Shown here piece after piece: positions 43,443 through 52,700 of a stretch of 64,000 nucleotides of DNA. The notes under the pieces were generated by a model, which was not told where the DNA came from, searched no databases, and saw only the letters and a list, made by a program, of their open reading frames with translations. How positions within the stretch are numbered: position 1 is the stretch's first letter; every line of letters starts with the position of its first letter. The DNA comes from Ceratopteris richardii (lineage: Eukaryota > Streptophyta > Polypodiopsida > Polypodiales > Pteridaceae): NCBI GenBank assembly GCA_020310875.1, contig CM035432.1, positions 90,680,054 to 90,744,053 of the forward strand. Reading direction: 5' to 3'. The translations under genes were made by a program, and so were the position numbers.

Positions 43443-45256
43443 TTATTTATGAGATCTAATACCTGAAGCTTCACACATTGCCATATGATACCCTTGGTCT
43501 GCATATGCCTCTGTCCTAGGCTGATCTTTACCTTGTCGTCTCAACTTCATCCTTCGGATGCGTTCCAAGGCTTCTGCCTGTGCTTCTTCTCGAATTCGTT
43601 TTTCTTCTTCCTTGCGTTTCTTGGCAGTGTTGAGTCGATTTAGCATCTCTTCAGTCAGGGGTTCCTGATATAACTTGACTCTGCATCCGCTAATGTAACT
43701 AGGAAGAACATCACCTTCTAGTGTAGCTAATTGAACTGCTCCACTCGTTGAGATCCTATTGATAATCATGGGTCCATAGCCTCTTTTCTCTAATTTCTGT
43801 GCATGTTGTTTCAGGGTATACACCAAAACTAAGTCTCCGGCCTTCAAGCCTTTATCCTTAACATGGGCATCAAAGTACGCTTTCTATCGTTTCTTAGATG
43901 CATATATCCCTGCAGCAGCCCTCAGTCTTGTTTCTCCTAATCGTTCAATGTCAAAGAGTCTAGAGGAGAGTTCATGACCCGTCCAATCATGCTCATGTGC
44001 TACTCTCAATGTAGGTATCAAGAAGTCTAGTGGTAGCACAACATTTTGGCCAAATACCATCTAAAAGGGTGTGGCTTGGAGTACCGTTTTATAGGCAACT
44101 CGGTATGCCCAAACAGCATGGTGTAGCTGTTTGTCCCAATCAGAGCATTTATTATTCACTAATTTAGTGAGCACGTTGCATAGAATCTTATTGGTGCTTT
44201 CAGCTTGCCCATTAGCTTGTGGGTGATAGGGGGCAGACTTCTTGTGTATAACCAAGAACTCTTGGAGAAGATTTTCGATAACTTCATTCAAGAAGTGAGT
44301 CCTTCTATCACTGACTAGCTCTATGGGTAGCCCGTATCTTGTGAATACATTCTCAAATAAGAACTTAGCCGTCGTTTGAGCATCATTATTCATGGTAGCT
44401 TTCACTTCTACCCACTTGGTTAGATAGTTTGTGGCCACAATGATATATTCAGCATGTGAACCCTTAGCTGGGGGATTAATAGGACCAACAAAGTCTATTC
44501 CCCACTTAGAGAATGCATGTCCACCCATCATACGTTTCAAAGGCATCTCATCTTTGCGTATAGGATACTGAGTCCGCTGACAGACATCACACCTCTTCAC
44601 ATAGGTATGTGCGTCCATGTGAAGGGTCGGCCACCAAGTCCTGCAAATAGGATTGCCTTGATCACCCGATCGGGTCCAAACTGTCCTCCTGCTACACCTT
44701 GGTGAGCAGTTTCCAAGATCTTAAGATATTCACTCTCATGGACACATAATCTGAGATAACCATCTTTACCCCCCTTGTATAGATTATCACCAATAAGTGA
44801 GTAGTCTAGGGCTTCTTGTTCTAGACTTCTTTGTCTGGCCAATGTCATATCTTGTGGGAATGTTTTCGTCCTCAGGAAGGCTACTAGTGGTTCACTCCAA
44901 TCTGGCACCATGGATACTTGATAAAGAGTGGCATGCTCCACGGGTGGTTTAGTGCAACAGATTGGGCATTCTTTACACATCTTATGCACATCACCTTCCA
45001 TAGTAGGCCAATGCACTCCGAATCTCCTTAGTGTCTGTAAAGTTCTTTGCCTCGAATGGTGTTGCTCTAATGCACCTACATGTGCTGATTGCAACCATTT
45101 TGCGTACTCGTCCTCTTCCACACAACAAGCCAATATCCCTTGATCTGTCTGTTTGTACATGCTTCGTGCCATGATATGGTACTTCTGGGCTTTTACTACC
45201 TCCCTATCTTGAGTGTTTATGACTGGGTCGTTAGGCCCGTATGTCAATAATGGCAC
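43443..45256 (-). pseudogene. GYP-3 integrase
   Basis: 45256-44597 holds the linker and zinc-binding part (CVEEDEYAKWLQSAHVGALE and CKECPICCTK) and the start of the core. After a frameshift, 44618-44061 holds CDVCQRTQYP, WGIDFVGPINPP (Asp), LVSDRRTHF (Asp, with Gly to Arg beside it) and HPQANGQAESTNK (Glu). After in-frame stops, 43847-43443 holds LEKRGYGPMIINRISTSGA and the Arg/Glu helix. The catalytic residues remain, but stops and a frameshift inactivate it. Confidence 0.86.
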
Positions 45257-45271
45257 TAATGGCTCAACCCA

Positions 45272-46924
45272 CTAAGGTACAACTTCCAAATTAAACAAGT
45301 AAGCATCAGGAAGGTCATTTGATACTCCTTGTGGGGCTTCTCCAGATGTGAGCCTAGAGAGATGGTCTGTTCTCAAGTGAGTCTTGTCTTTTCTCACCAC
45401 AACCTCAAAGTCGTATTCCATTAGCAAGAGAAACCATCTTACTAATCGGCCTGTATTGCATGGTTTGTTTACCAAGTACAATAATGCCTGATGATCGATA
45501 AAAAATTTAAACTTATTTGCAAGCAAATAGTGTCTAAACTTTTTAACTGCAAATACCATGCCTAATCCCTCTCGTTCAGTGGTGGTATAATTTCGTTCAG
45601 CTGCATTCAACTGTCTACTAGCATAGGCAATTGGAAGATCCATATTACCTTCGCCCGTAGGTTGTGCAAGCACACATCCAATAGCATAATTGGATGCATC
45701 CACATGAACATGGAAGGGCTTATTCCAATCTGGTGTGGTTAAGATTGGTGCTGAACACAATCTTCTTTTGAGCTCATTGAAAGAGTCCTCACATTCATTA
45801 GTCCGCTCAAAGTTGGTCAAAAGGCCGTACAGTGGCTTGGCAATGATTGTGTACATGTGTATAAAGTATTGGTAATAGCCACAATGCCCCATGAAAGCTT
45901 GTACTTCCTTAACATTCTTTGGCCTAGGTAACTCTGCTACTTGTGTGTCATCCACAAGTTCAAAGGGAGGAGGGACTTCACTTTCTTTAGCCCATTTCTC
46001 TTCTTGAATCTCTCGTAGGAATTCGGGTGAGTACCGATTCATAGAAGAAGATGTGTCTGGCTCTGTGGAGTTGGGTACATAGGCTTCCTGAGTGGGAAGG
46101 CTTAGCCTTTCACTTGGCTTGTCCTTACTTTGAGAGGCGGGTTCCTTTTCTGATTGTGCAATTAGCCTCTCCAATCTTTCTAGCAGTCCATCAAAGTGCA
46201 ATTGTGTCTTAGCTGAACTAGAGATGTTAAAGAGGCGACTTGCTTCAAACATGGTTTGAGCCAATTCCACCATCTTAGCGCAAATTTTAGTTCGTTCAAG
46301 CTCTAGTTCTGCTCTAGGGTAACACTTTTCATGATCGGTTACGTTTGGCCCTTCTTGGATTCTGGCCTGATATGCTTTGAGCATCATATTTAGGTCCTCA
46401 GGAGTGGGATCTGCTAGGACTGATCCTACTCTAGGGGGTGGTGGGGTTGTTTGAGGTGGGTTGTAAGGTGGTGGGTCGGATGGAGATGGGAATGGTGGTG
46501 GTGGAGTAGTGTGAGAGGGAGGTGGAGATGTAAGTTCAATAATCTTGGCCCTCGTTTCTCTTAGGCTTTCCTCGAGTTCACTCATCTTCTTTGCCCATTG
46601 CCTTTTCATTCTCTCGCGGCTATCTCTCCAGGCTCTAGTCCTCTTCTTGGTTATGCTCTTCGTTTCACTAACTTCGGCACTCTTTTCCTGGCCTAAACTT
46701 TGGTTCTGCTGCAATGCTTGAGCTCTAGTGACCACTTGCACGGGGGCAATGGAGGTTACACTTCCTGAAGAGTCTACAACTAACCCAATCACATTGATGG
46801 GAGTAATTTTTGTTACATTCTGTGGGTTCTTTGGGCAGTCTCGTAAGAGGTGCTCCTTCCTGCAATCTTGACAAAGGCCTTGAATGGTTACAGATTGGGG
46901 TTGTGTGGGGCAGGCATCGGGCAA
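45272..46924 (-). pseudogene. GYP-3 gag C-terminus fused in frame to RT thumb and RNase H
   Basis: 550-residue open frame. Residues about 1-310 are the gag end: zinc knuckle CQDCRKEHLLRDC, a Pro-rich tract, PTPEDLNMMLKAYQARIQEG, and EVPPPFELVDD corresponding to the GYP-1 gag end. At VDDTQVAELPRPKNVKEVQA the sequence enters the RT thumb (FMGHCGYYQYFI). Complete RNase H follows with HVDASNYAIG, TTTEREGLGMVFAVKKFRHY, FFIDHQALLYLV and DHLSRLTSG. Protease 1 and the RT palm, including YxDD, are absent and the joint is in frame. It ends at a stop 16 bases before the integrase frame, which is in the same phase. Confidence 0.85.
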
Positions 46925-48243
46925 TCACGAATGAGGTGATCTCCCTGACATCGGTAGCATGGCCCTCTAGGGAATGATGGTCTTACCTGCCTAGGTTGGG
47001 GCCACAAGTTGGGATTGGTGTACATGACATTGGTATACTCTGGCTCCCAACTTGGTTCACTCGGTCCTTCGTAATAATAGGCCTCATTATGCTCAGGTGA
47101 CTGCATGTAGTAAGCTTGAGGGCTATCAATATGAGTAGAGTCAAAACTATGGTCACTAGGGTCACTCTCTGAAAGCAATGGTGTTACTGGCACAATGGCT
47201 CTATTCAGGTTCTCTTCTGCAGCTGCATACTTTACGGGGATCACATTGGTTGGGGTAGGAGGTTGCTAAGCTAACACAGGCTGAGGCCTTTGTTGGTTTT
47301 GGTAGGGTTGTTGATAAGGTTTTTGTGGCCTACCATATTGCTGTGGAGCGTACTGGTTCTGGTATCTTCCCTGTTGTGGATAGGGCTGAGGGTAGGTTTG
47401 CCTAACAGCTTGCTTATTGTATGGGCAATCCTGCGCAGTGTGATTAGTGTATTTCCTTTCTATGGTGCAGTACTGGCTATTAGGATTCACTTGGGGTTGA
47501 GCCATAATGGGATATACGTTCGCCATATGGTCACCTCCACAAGTATAGCACCGCTTAACTGGGGCAAATCTTGGAATTTGTTTGCTTGAGACACCTAGTT
47601 TTTGAGCTACCTTCTCAACGAGTTCCTCAATGGAGGTGGATTGCGAGGAAGAGAGGCTGGTAGAACTATTTGAATCTTTGTAGATTTTTGAAAGCTCCAA
47701 CTCCTCCCCTAGGTTATCCTCGATATCAATGCACATGCGTACACACTCCTCTATGGTCCTAGGGTCTTTCAAGTACACATATGATCTCAACTTTGTACTT
47801 AGCAGTCCATCTAGGAATAAAGCCACTTGTCTGGCTGGTGTGGGTAACTCCGAAACAGGACATCTCTCTAGGTATTGCCTAAACCTTCTTCCTGCAAGTC
47901 TAACCGTCTCTTGAGGGGTTTGCTTGAAGCTATGAATCAGTGAGGAAGTGTTATGCATTATGCCACTCTTAGAGAATTCAATAATGGATGCCTCCAGAAG
48001 TTGGTCTATGTTCCTGAAGTGTCTCTCAATTAGTGGTTGAAAGCACGTAAGAGCGGTGTTCTTAAGAGTTAGACTAAAGGCATTGTACTGCGTGAATAGG
48101 TCCTCCACTTGTTCTGCTCTCAAGACTTGCCTAAATTCAGCCATATGATCGTAGGGGTCTCCGGTGCCATCGAAGTAGTTCTTCATGGACTTAACCAGCT
48201 GGGTTGGCCTCAAAGTTCTGGTGTATTCCCTGGGCCTTGGCAA
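46888..48243 (-). pseudogene. GYP-3 gag (capsid and zinc knuckles)
   Basis: Open 48243-47266, then a stop, and the same frame continues 47244-46888. The retrotransposon Gag domain is clear: MKNYFDGTGDPYDHMAEFRQ, SLTLKNTALTCFQPLIERHF, FKQTPQETVRLAGRRFRQYL and ALFLDGLLSTKLRSYVY. Zinc knuckles: CYTCGGDHMANVY (last Cys lost) and CYRCQGDHLIRDC. The third lies in the next frame. Spacers are rich in Gln, Tyr and Pro. This copy shows what GYP-1 gag has lost. Confidence 0.88.
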
Positions 48244-48350
48244 AGAAAAATCATCAGCATTTCTTAGGTTCCTTGGAACTCTAGTTCTCTCTGTTTCTTC
48301 TCTATCCGTCTCTGCTCGCGTTCGTTCTCTTCCTATTGGGTTGGCAAAGC

Positions 48351-49250
48351 TTACCTCAGGTCTATTTCTACTTCTATCCCTTTGAGATCCATGAGCTTGG
48401 GATGTTCCTGCCCCTGGGTGGCCATATGAGACATTAGATCTTGGTTGGGGGAAAAAAATTCACCCTTCCAAGTGTAGGCATGCCTACCATGCTCTGTGAC
48501 CACAAAGATCCTCTCTGAAGTATTGTCTAAATAGGTCACTTTTCCTGGGCTATCAGGATCTTTGAGTTCATAGATCGTGATCGTCCCTACCTCATTCGGT
48601 GGATTAGGCTTATACGTCCAAAAGGCTTCATCGGTCTCTCGGTTTAAGAGCAGATCTATGCTTTTATTGTCTTGGGGAATCCACTATGGCATGATAATTC
48701 TAGTAAGAACTGATTTGCCTCGAGGTTTTTTAGGCTCTCCACTTAAGTTCCCCTGCTCTAGGTCACCTATGTCCATCTCTGGGATCACATTCCCGAATTC
48801 GTCCGTCCTATCTGGGTGGCTGGTGACTACGTATGTGGTTCCTTCTTTGTCCAAGTATGCTCCATTTTCAAATTTGACTGGACGTTCTAGTCCAATAGGT
48901 TGATCTGGGTTTTTGATCTGGACCACAGATCTTCCTAGGCCGTCCTCATATATGCTAGCACCTAATCGGTTGGTCCTAAGGTATTCCAGCTGCGTCTTGT
49001 AGGGGCCTTCTACCTTATGTAAATATGGCACGCTTGAACTTCCTGTAGGTCTCTCCATACCGTGGGACATCTCTGACTCACTAGTCTCTGAGCTAGGGTA
49101 GTACGAATGATGGCTCAACTGTTGGGCCCAAGATCTAGCAGTATGATTGACACTAGCCTCTGAAGACCTAAGACTTTGTCTATCTCTCCCTAGGTGTCGT
49201 CCTAATCTAAGGTTCATATGCTTAGCTGAGCAATCCCAATTTTTACCCAA
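48351..49250 (-). pseudogene. GYP-3 gag-upstream ORF (MNLRLG type)
   Basis: One frame from 49250 to 48351 with a single stop at 48684-48686. It contains MNLRLGRHLGRDRQS, a Ser/Thr-rich part, YKTQLEYLRTNRLGASIYED, FENGAYLDKEGTTYVV and, after the stop, RIFVVTEHGRHAYTWKGEFF. It precedes gag by about 100 bases in another frame and probably formed its N-terminal region. The homologous piece at 21316-21671 shows that the domain is common to the family. Function unknown. Confidence 0.65.
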
Positions 49251-49259
49251 GGTACAGCC

Positions 49260-50104
49260 TCGTTGCCGATCAATTTGTATCAGTCACTTGGTTCTTTTTA
49301 GTTGATTATCGTGTTTATGATCTTGTCTGCTATCACATCGTCAGGAATACTTAAGTTAGTTTTCGCAGTTTCGGCTGATCATTCCACGTTAGGTTCCTTT
49401 CTGTTAAAGTTATCGATCACACAGAGATTATGTTTTAACTTGAACTTGAGTATTTAGGTAGTCTTCAACTTGATAGATGCCTATCATCGCCCTGACTTAC
49501 TTCTAGCACTATTCGCACTTAGCCTAAGCTAGGAATTGACAGAGGGAGTTGCGAGTGTTCCAACCTCACTTGCTGATCCCTTGCTCTTCGGTGCTCAAGA
49601 ACCCCGTTCTCAAGCTTGCGGAATGCCCTTGCTTTGGATGCCTCCTAATGCTGTGAGTGGACCTGTAAAAGTCCCAAAGTTAGCTAAAGACTTAGATTCA
49701 AATGACTTAGCAAATCACTTCCATTCATGCAATTTAGATATCAAATTGCCCTCTGTGTTTATGGCAAACAATTCTAGGGATCCCTTGGTTTTGTTCCCCC
49801 TGGATATGGCCAACTTCAAAATGCTACATTTAATATTCCTGATATTAATTTTACCGTAACCAGTGGAAGTTTTGGTTATACTCCCCACGAGCTTTCCAAC
49901 AAAACAAAAATCACAGCAAACGGACATCGTATGAGAAGTTATGCCAGTTCAGGGTTCTGGGGTTAAAACAGAGTTCAAACAAGATGACAGACAAACAGGG
50001 TCTTCTCAAACTCTTTGCTTATGGCCTCCCTATGTGCTCTAGAGCCCAATATTCATGCCCAAAATTAGCCAAATTCTTCAAATTAAAAAACCCTAAAAAA
50101 TATG
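49260..50104 (-). other. GYP-3 leader, non-repetitive part
   Basis: Between the first ORF and the TCGCGA repeats. No domain is recognisable on either strand, and the short plus-strand frames here look incidental. Long leaders before gag are normal in Athila/Tat elements. Confidence 0.5.
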
Positions 50105-50279
50105 CCGAAAATGGCTGTCAATCGCGATCGACTGGGCTGTCAATCGCGATGGATAGAGCTGTCCGTCGTGGCCTATCAGTCGTGATGGACACGTGTCAAT
50201 CGCGATTGATGGGTGTCAATCGCAATGGACTGGGGCTGTCAGTCGCGGTGGACTGCTGTCAGTCGCGATGGACTGCTGT
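50105..50279 (-). repeat. TCGCGA-rich leader repeats of GYP-3, first block
   Basis: About nine degenerate units of TGT(C)A(A/G)TCGCGATGGACTG (plus strand), 18-20 bp each. The palindromic TCGCGA core is often mutated to TCGTGA or TCGCAA, as CpG decay would do. The TRIM at 50280 splits this array from the block at 51263. Confidence 0.85.
50275..50279. other. TRIM target-site duplication, left copy (GCTGT)
   Basis: GCTGT before the left LTR start is repeated at 51263-51267 directly after the inverted LTR. Because GCTGT also occurs as part of the host repeat unit, a chance match is possible but both copies sit exactly at the element edges. Confidence 0.75.
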
Positions 50280-50419
50280 TGTAACATAATCCTGGTAGGA
50301 GATGGTTGAACCACACCCTAAGAGAGAGGATTAGGAAGTAATCCTCAACCATGGCTTTTGGGGCAAGTGGTTAGCCCATCACATTCCTAACCAAGAGGTT
50401 GTGAGTTCAATCCCTTACA
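50280..50419 (+). repeat. TRIM 5' LTR (140 bp)
   Basis: TGTAACATAATCC...TCCCTTACA followed after one base by the primer-binding site. Confidence 0.93.
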
Positions 50420-50420
50420 T

Positions 50421-50432
50421 TGGTATCAGAGC
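50421..50432 (+). other. TRIM primer-binding site (initiator tRNA-Met)
   Basis: TGGTATCAGAGC, a perfect 12-base match, one base after the LTR. Confidence 0.93.
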
Positions 50433-50970
50433 CTAGGAAGTAGGCTTGGGCAAAGTGGAATGATCCAATGGCCTCTAAAAAAGGCGCTTGGGCATCCTCC
50501 ATGTGAAAGGGTAGGATTTGTGGAAGGCGCGCGTCGATTTCAATGATGGACCTTACAATGATTGGGGTGTATCTCTCAATCTGTATGTCGGATTGAGGCA
50601 TGTAATATACCGTTGGAAAGCTCTCGGAACGAACTTTCCAATGAGCTAGCTTGGAAGTGTGAATTCCTTGGGAATCCTTGGGTGGCACTTGATTGAGTGT
50701 TCAAGATACCAAGCATGGGTGAGAACAAGGTTCAAGACTGAGGTTGAGAACAAGGGCTCGAGACACCGAGGTTGCGAACAAGAAGGTTCAAGACACCGAG
50801 GTTGAGAGCAAGGGTTCAAGAGACCAAGGTTGCGAACAAGGTTCAAGAAACTATGCGAGGTTGAGGGACATCAATTCCAGGGCACCTAGGGGTTCAAGGG
50901 ACTGATCACCGAGGCTAGAGGGATACAAGAGTAGATCATTGAGGACAATGATCGACCAAGGGGGAAAGAA

Positions 50971-51110
50971 TGTAACATAATCCTAGTAGGAGATGGTTGA
51001 ACTACACCCTAAGAGAGAGGATTAGGAAGTAATCCTCAACCATGGCTTTTGGGGCAAGTGGTTAGCCCATCACATTCCTAACCAAGAGGTTGTGAGTTCA
51101 ATCCCTTACA
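50971..51110 (+). repeat. TRIM 3' LTR (140 bp)
   Basis: Same length and ends as the 5' LTR, preceded by a purine tract. Its 3' end is followed by TTATGATACCAA and then the inverted LTR. Confidence 0.93.
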
Positions 51111-51122
51111 TTATGATACCAA
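51111..51122. other. TRIM palindrome joint with a primer-site remnant
   Basis: The plus strand reads TTATGATACCAA. On the minus strand TTGGTATCATAA follows the inverted LTR end, so the inverted unit carries LTR plus the first eight bases of the primer site (TGGTATCA), offset by the same single T as in the main copy. Confidence 0.85.
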
Positions 51123-51262
51123 TGTAAGGGATTGAACTCACAACCTCTTGGTTAGGAATGTGATGGGCTAACCACTTGCCCCAAAAGCCATGGTTGAGGA
51201 TTACTTCCTAATCCTCTCTCTTAGGGTGTAGTTCAACCATCTCCTACTAGGATTATGTTACA
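51123..51262 (-). repeat. TRIM extra LTR, inverted (140 bp)
   Basis: Exact-length reverse copy ending ...GATTATGTTACA. The whole TRIM therefore has 140-bp terminal inverted repeats with U3 outward at both ends. Confidence 0.93.
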
Positions 51263-51690
51263 GCTGTCAGTCGTGATGGATTGCTGTCAATCGCGATGGA
51301 TTGCTGTCAGTCGCGATGGACTGTTGTCAGTTGCGATGGACTGAGATTTCGGGTTTTTCCATGGCTTTGTGTCAATCGGTGTCTATGCATCGCGATGGAT
51401 AGAAATCTCGTCAAAATGGGGTGTCAATCGTGATTTTTCTGTCGGTCGCGATGGACTGGGGTGTCCGTCGCGATGGACACGTGTCCGTCGGGGTCTGTCA
51501 ATCGCGATGGACAGGCTGTCTGTCGCGATGGACACTATCAATCGCGATTGATGCTGGACAGAAAGAATGCAAATTTTTTAGAAATTTTTATGGATTTGTG
51601 AAGTGCAAGGCCTCTAGTCTACTGTGGTGCACTTAGTTTTACCAAAGGAGCGATTTTTTTGTCAATCGCGATCCACAGAGGTCTGCGACA
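51263..51690 (-). repeat. TCGCGA-rich leader repeats of GYP-3, second block
   Basis: About twelve more degenerate units of the same 18-20 bp repeat, thinning out beyond 51560 with one last copy near 51662. The array is interrupted by a non-repeat stretch at about 51340-51400. Confidence 0.83.
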
Positions 51691-52034
51691 CAAAGACAGG
51701 ACCGAGCTTTTCCGTACCTACACGATGTGCTGGAGATGATGGAACAACCAATACCTGCAAGAAAGCTCAAGAAAACATGCAAAAGCAGCACACACAAACA
51801 GCTCTCTCGTTCTCTCTCACAAGTGGAATGAGGGAAATGGAAAGAGGAAGGAGATAAGATCAAAAACTAAAATTTTTGCGATGATGGAGATGGAGGTGGG
51901 AGATGGTGATGATGATGATGGTGATGATGATGGTGAAGTAAAAAAGAGAAAAGTAAGAAAAATAAAGAAATTACCTACAATGCCAACGTCACAACTCTAC
52001 GTCTTACCATCACACGCTCGTCCTCAAAGCTCGA
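51691..52034 (-). other. GYP-3 leader near the primer site, with GAT microsatellite
   Basis: Non-coding. A (GAT)n-like tract GGTGATGATGATGATGG (and similar) at 51893-51935. Nothing else recognised. Confidence 0.6.
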
Positions 52035-52052
52035 TCCCTGGCAACGGCGCCA
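52035..52052 (-). other. GYP-3 primer-binding site (tRNA-Asp type)
   Basis: The minus strand reads TGGCGCCGTTGCCAGGGA, one base from the Athila-type site TGGCGCCGTTGCCGGGGA, a few bases after the LTR end. Confidence 0.92.
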
Positions 52053-52057
52053 AAATT

Positions 52058-52695
52058 TGGTGTAGCTCAGTGATGAGTAGCACCTCCTTTAATGTCAATC
52101 CGGGAAGACATGAGGATGGTAGGATGACCTCGAGCAAGTGAAGGCACAAGTGCGTGAGTGAGAAGCACACAAACATGCACACACATACACACATGCGCAC
52201 ACACAGTAAGAACAAAGAGGAAGACAATGGAGTTCTTTTAGATTACTTCCAAAATGCTCATACAAGTTCAATTCTATTACAATCTAACCTCAAAAATGAG
52301 CTCTCTAGCTCTATTTATAGTTTTTGACTAGCTTTTGGCCCTGTCCAGACCTAGTGTCCGGCCTAGTTAAAAATTAGGTTCTAGGGCCTATTTGGGGGCT
52401 CAAACGAAGTATAAAAATTATGAAAATTGGTACGATGCTACTTCTAATACTCCTCAAGCTCGAGGACTCCTCGGCTTGCACAAAATGGAGTTACAAAAAG
52501 GTGAAATGGTATATACAATGATGTAGAGTGACTAAATTCACTATTTAGGAAGTATTACTTCATGGAAAATTTTGGACGGCCTACTTGCCAGATCTTCGTT
52601 GACTACTTTGTCTGCTGGTGATTTCTCTTCGCTCTGAATCCCTTCTTTGACTTCCTTGTCTTGTGAGTCCTTGTGTACCTTGACTACTGCCAACA
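52058..52695 (-). repeat. GYP-3 5' LTR (about 636 bp)
   Basis: The minus strand starts TGTTGGCAGTAG at 52695 and ends GAGCTACACCA near 52058. The exact end could be 52061. Minus-strand TATAAATA at 52312-52319. Flanked on the right by GTGTT (52696-52700). Confidence 0.92.
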
Positions 52696-52700
52696 GTGTT
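52696..52700. other. GYP-3 target-site duplication, right copy (GTGTT)
   Basis: Matches 37282-37286. Beyond it the minus-strand sequence should be continuous with 37281 once GYP-3 is removed. Confidence 0.9.

Larger units (their letters stand above)
50280..51262 (+). mobile_element. TRIM with a third, inverted LTR (983 bp)
   Basis: Miniature LTR element without coding capacity. LTR (50280-50419), primer site TGGTATCAGAGC at 50421-50432, internal region with about 33-bp GAGGTTG(C/A)GAACAAG/GTTCAAGACACC repeats at 50715-50845, purine tract AAGGGGGAAAGAA at 50958-50970, LTR (50971-51110), 12-bp joint, inverted LTR (51123-51262). All three LTRs are 140 bp. The second and third are nearly identical and the first differs at a few sites. 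Flanked by GCTGT. Confidence 0.92.
37287..52695 (-). mobile_element. GYP-3: 15.4-kb Athila/Tat-like element bounded by U3 at both ends
   Basis: Minus-strand gypsy element with 5' LTR, primer site, repeat-rich leader (holding a TRIM), gag, RNase H, integrase, second retropepsin, two env-position reading regions, polypurine tract and a 3' end that carries an additional reversed LTR. Both outer edges are U3 starts (TGTTGGCAG outward-in), flanked by GTGTT duplications. All coding parts have frameshifts or stops. Protease 1 and the RT palm are deleted. Confidence 0.93.

Noticed and set aside
51111-51262. Separate solo LTR insertion next to the TRIM
   Set aside because: A solo LTR would have its own 5-bp duplication. 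The bases next to it are instead a primer-site remnant, and GCTGT flanks the whole structure.
50105-51690. CRISPR-like array
   Set aside because: Units are 18-20 bp, degenerate and directly adjacent without unique spacers, inside a plant LTR element leader.
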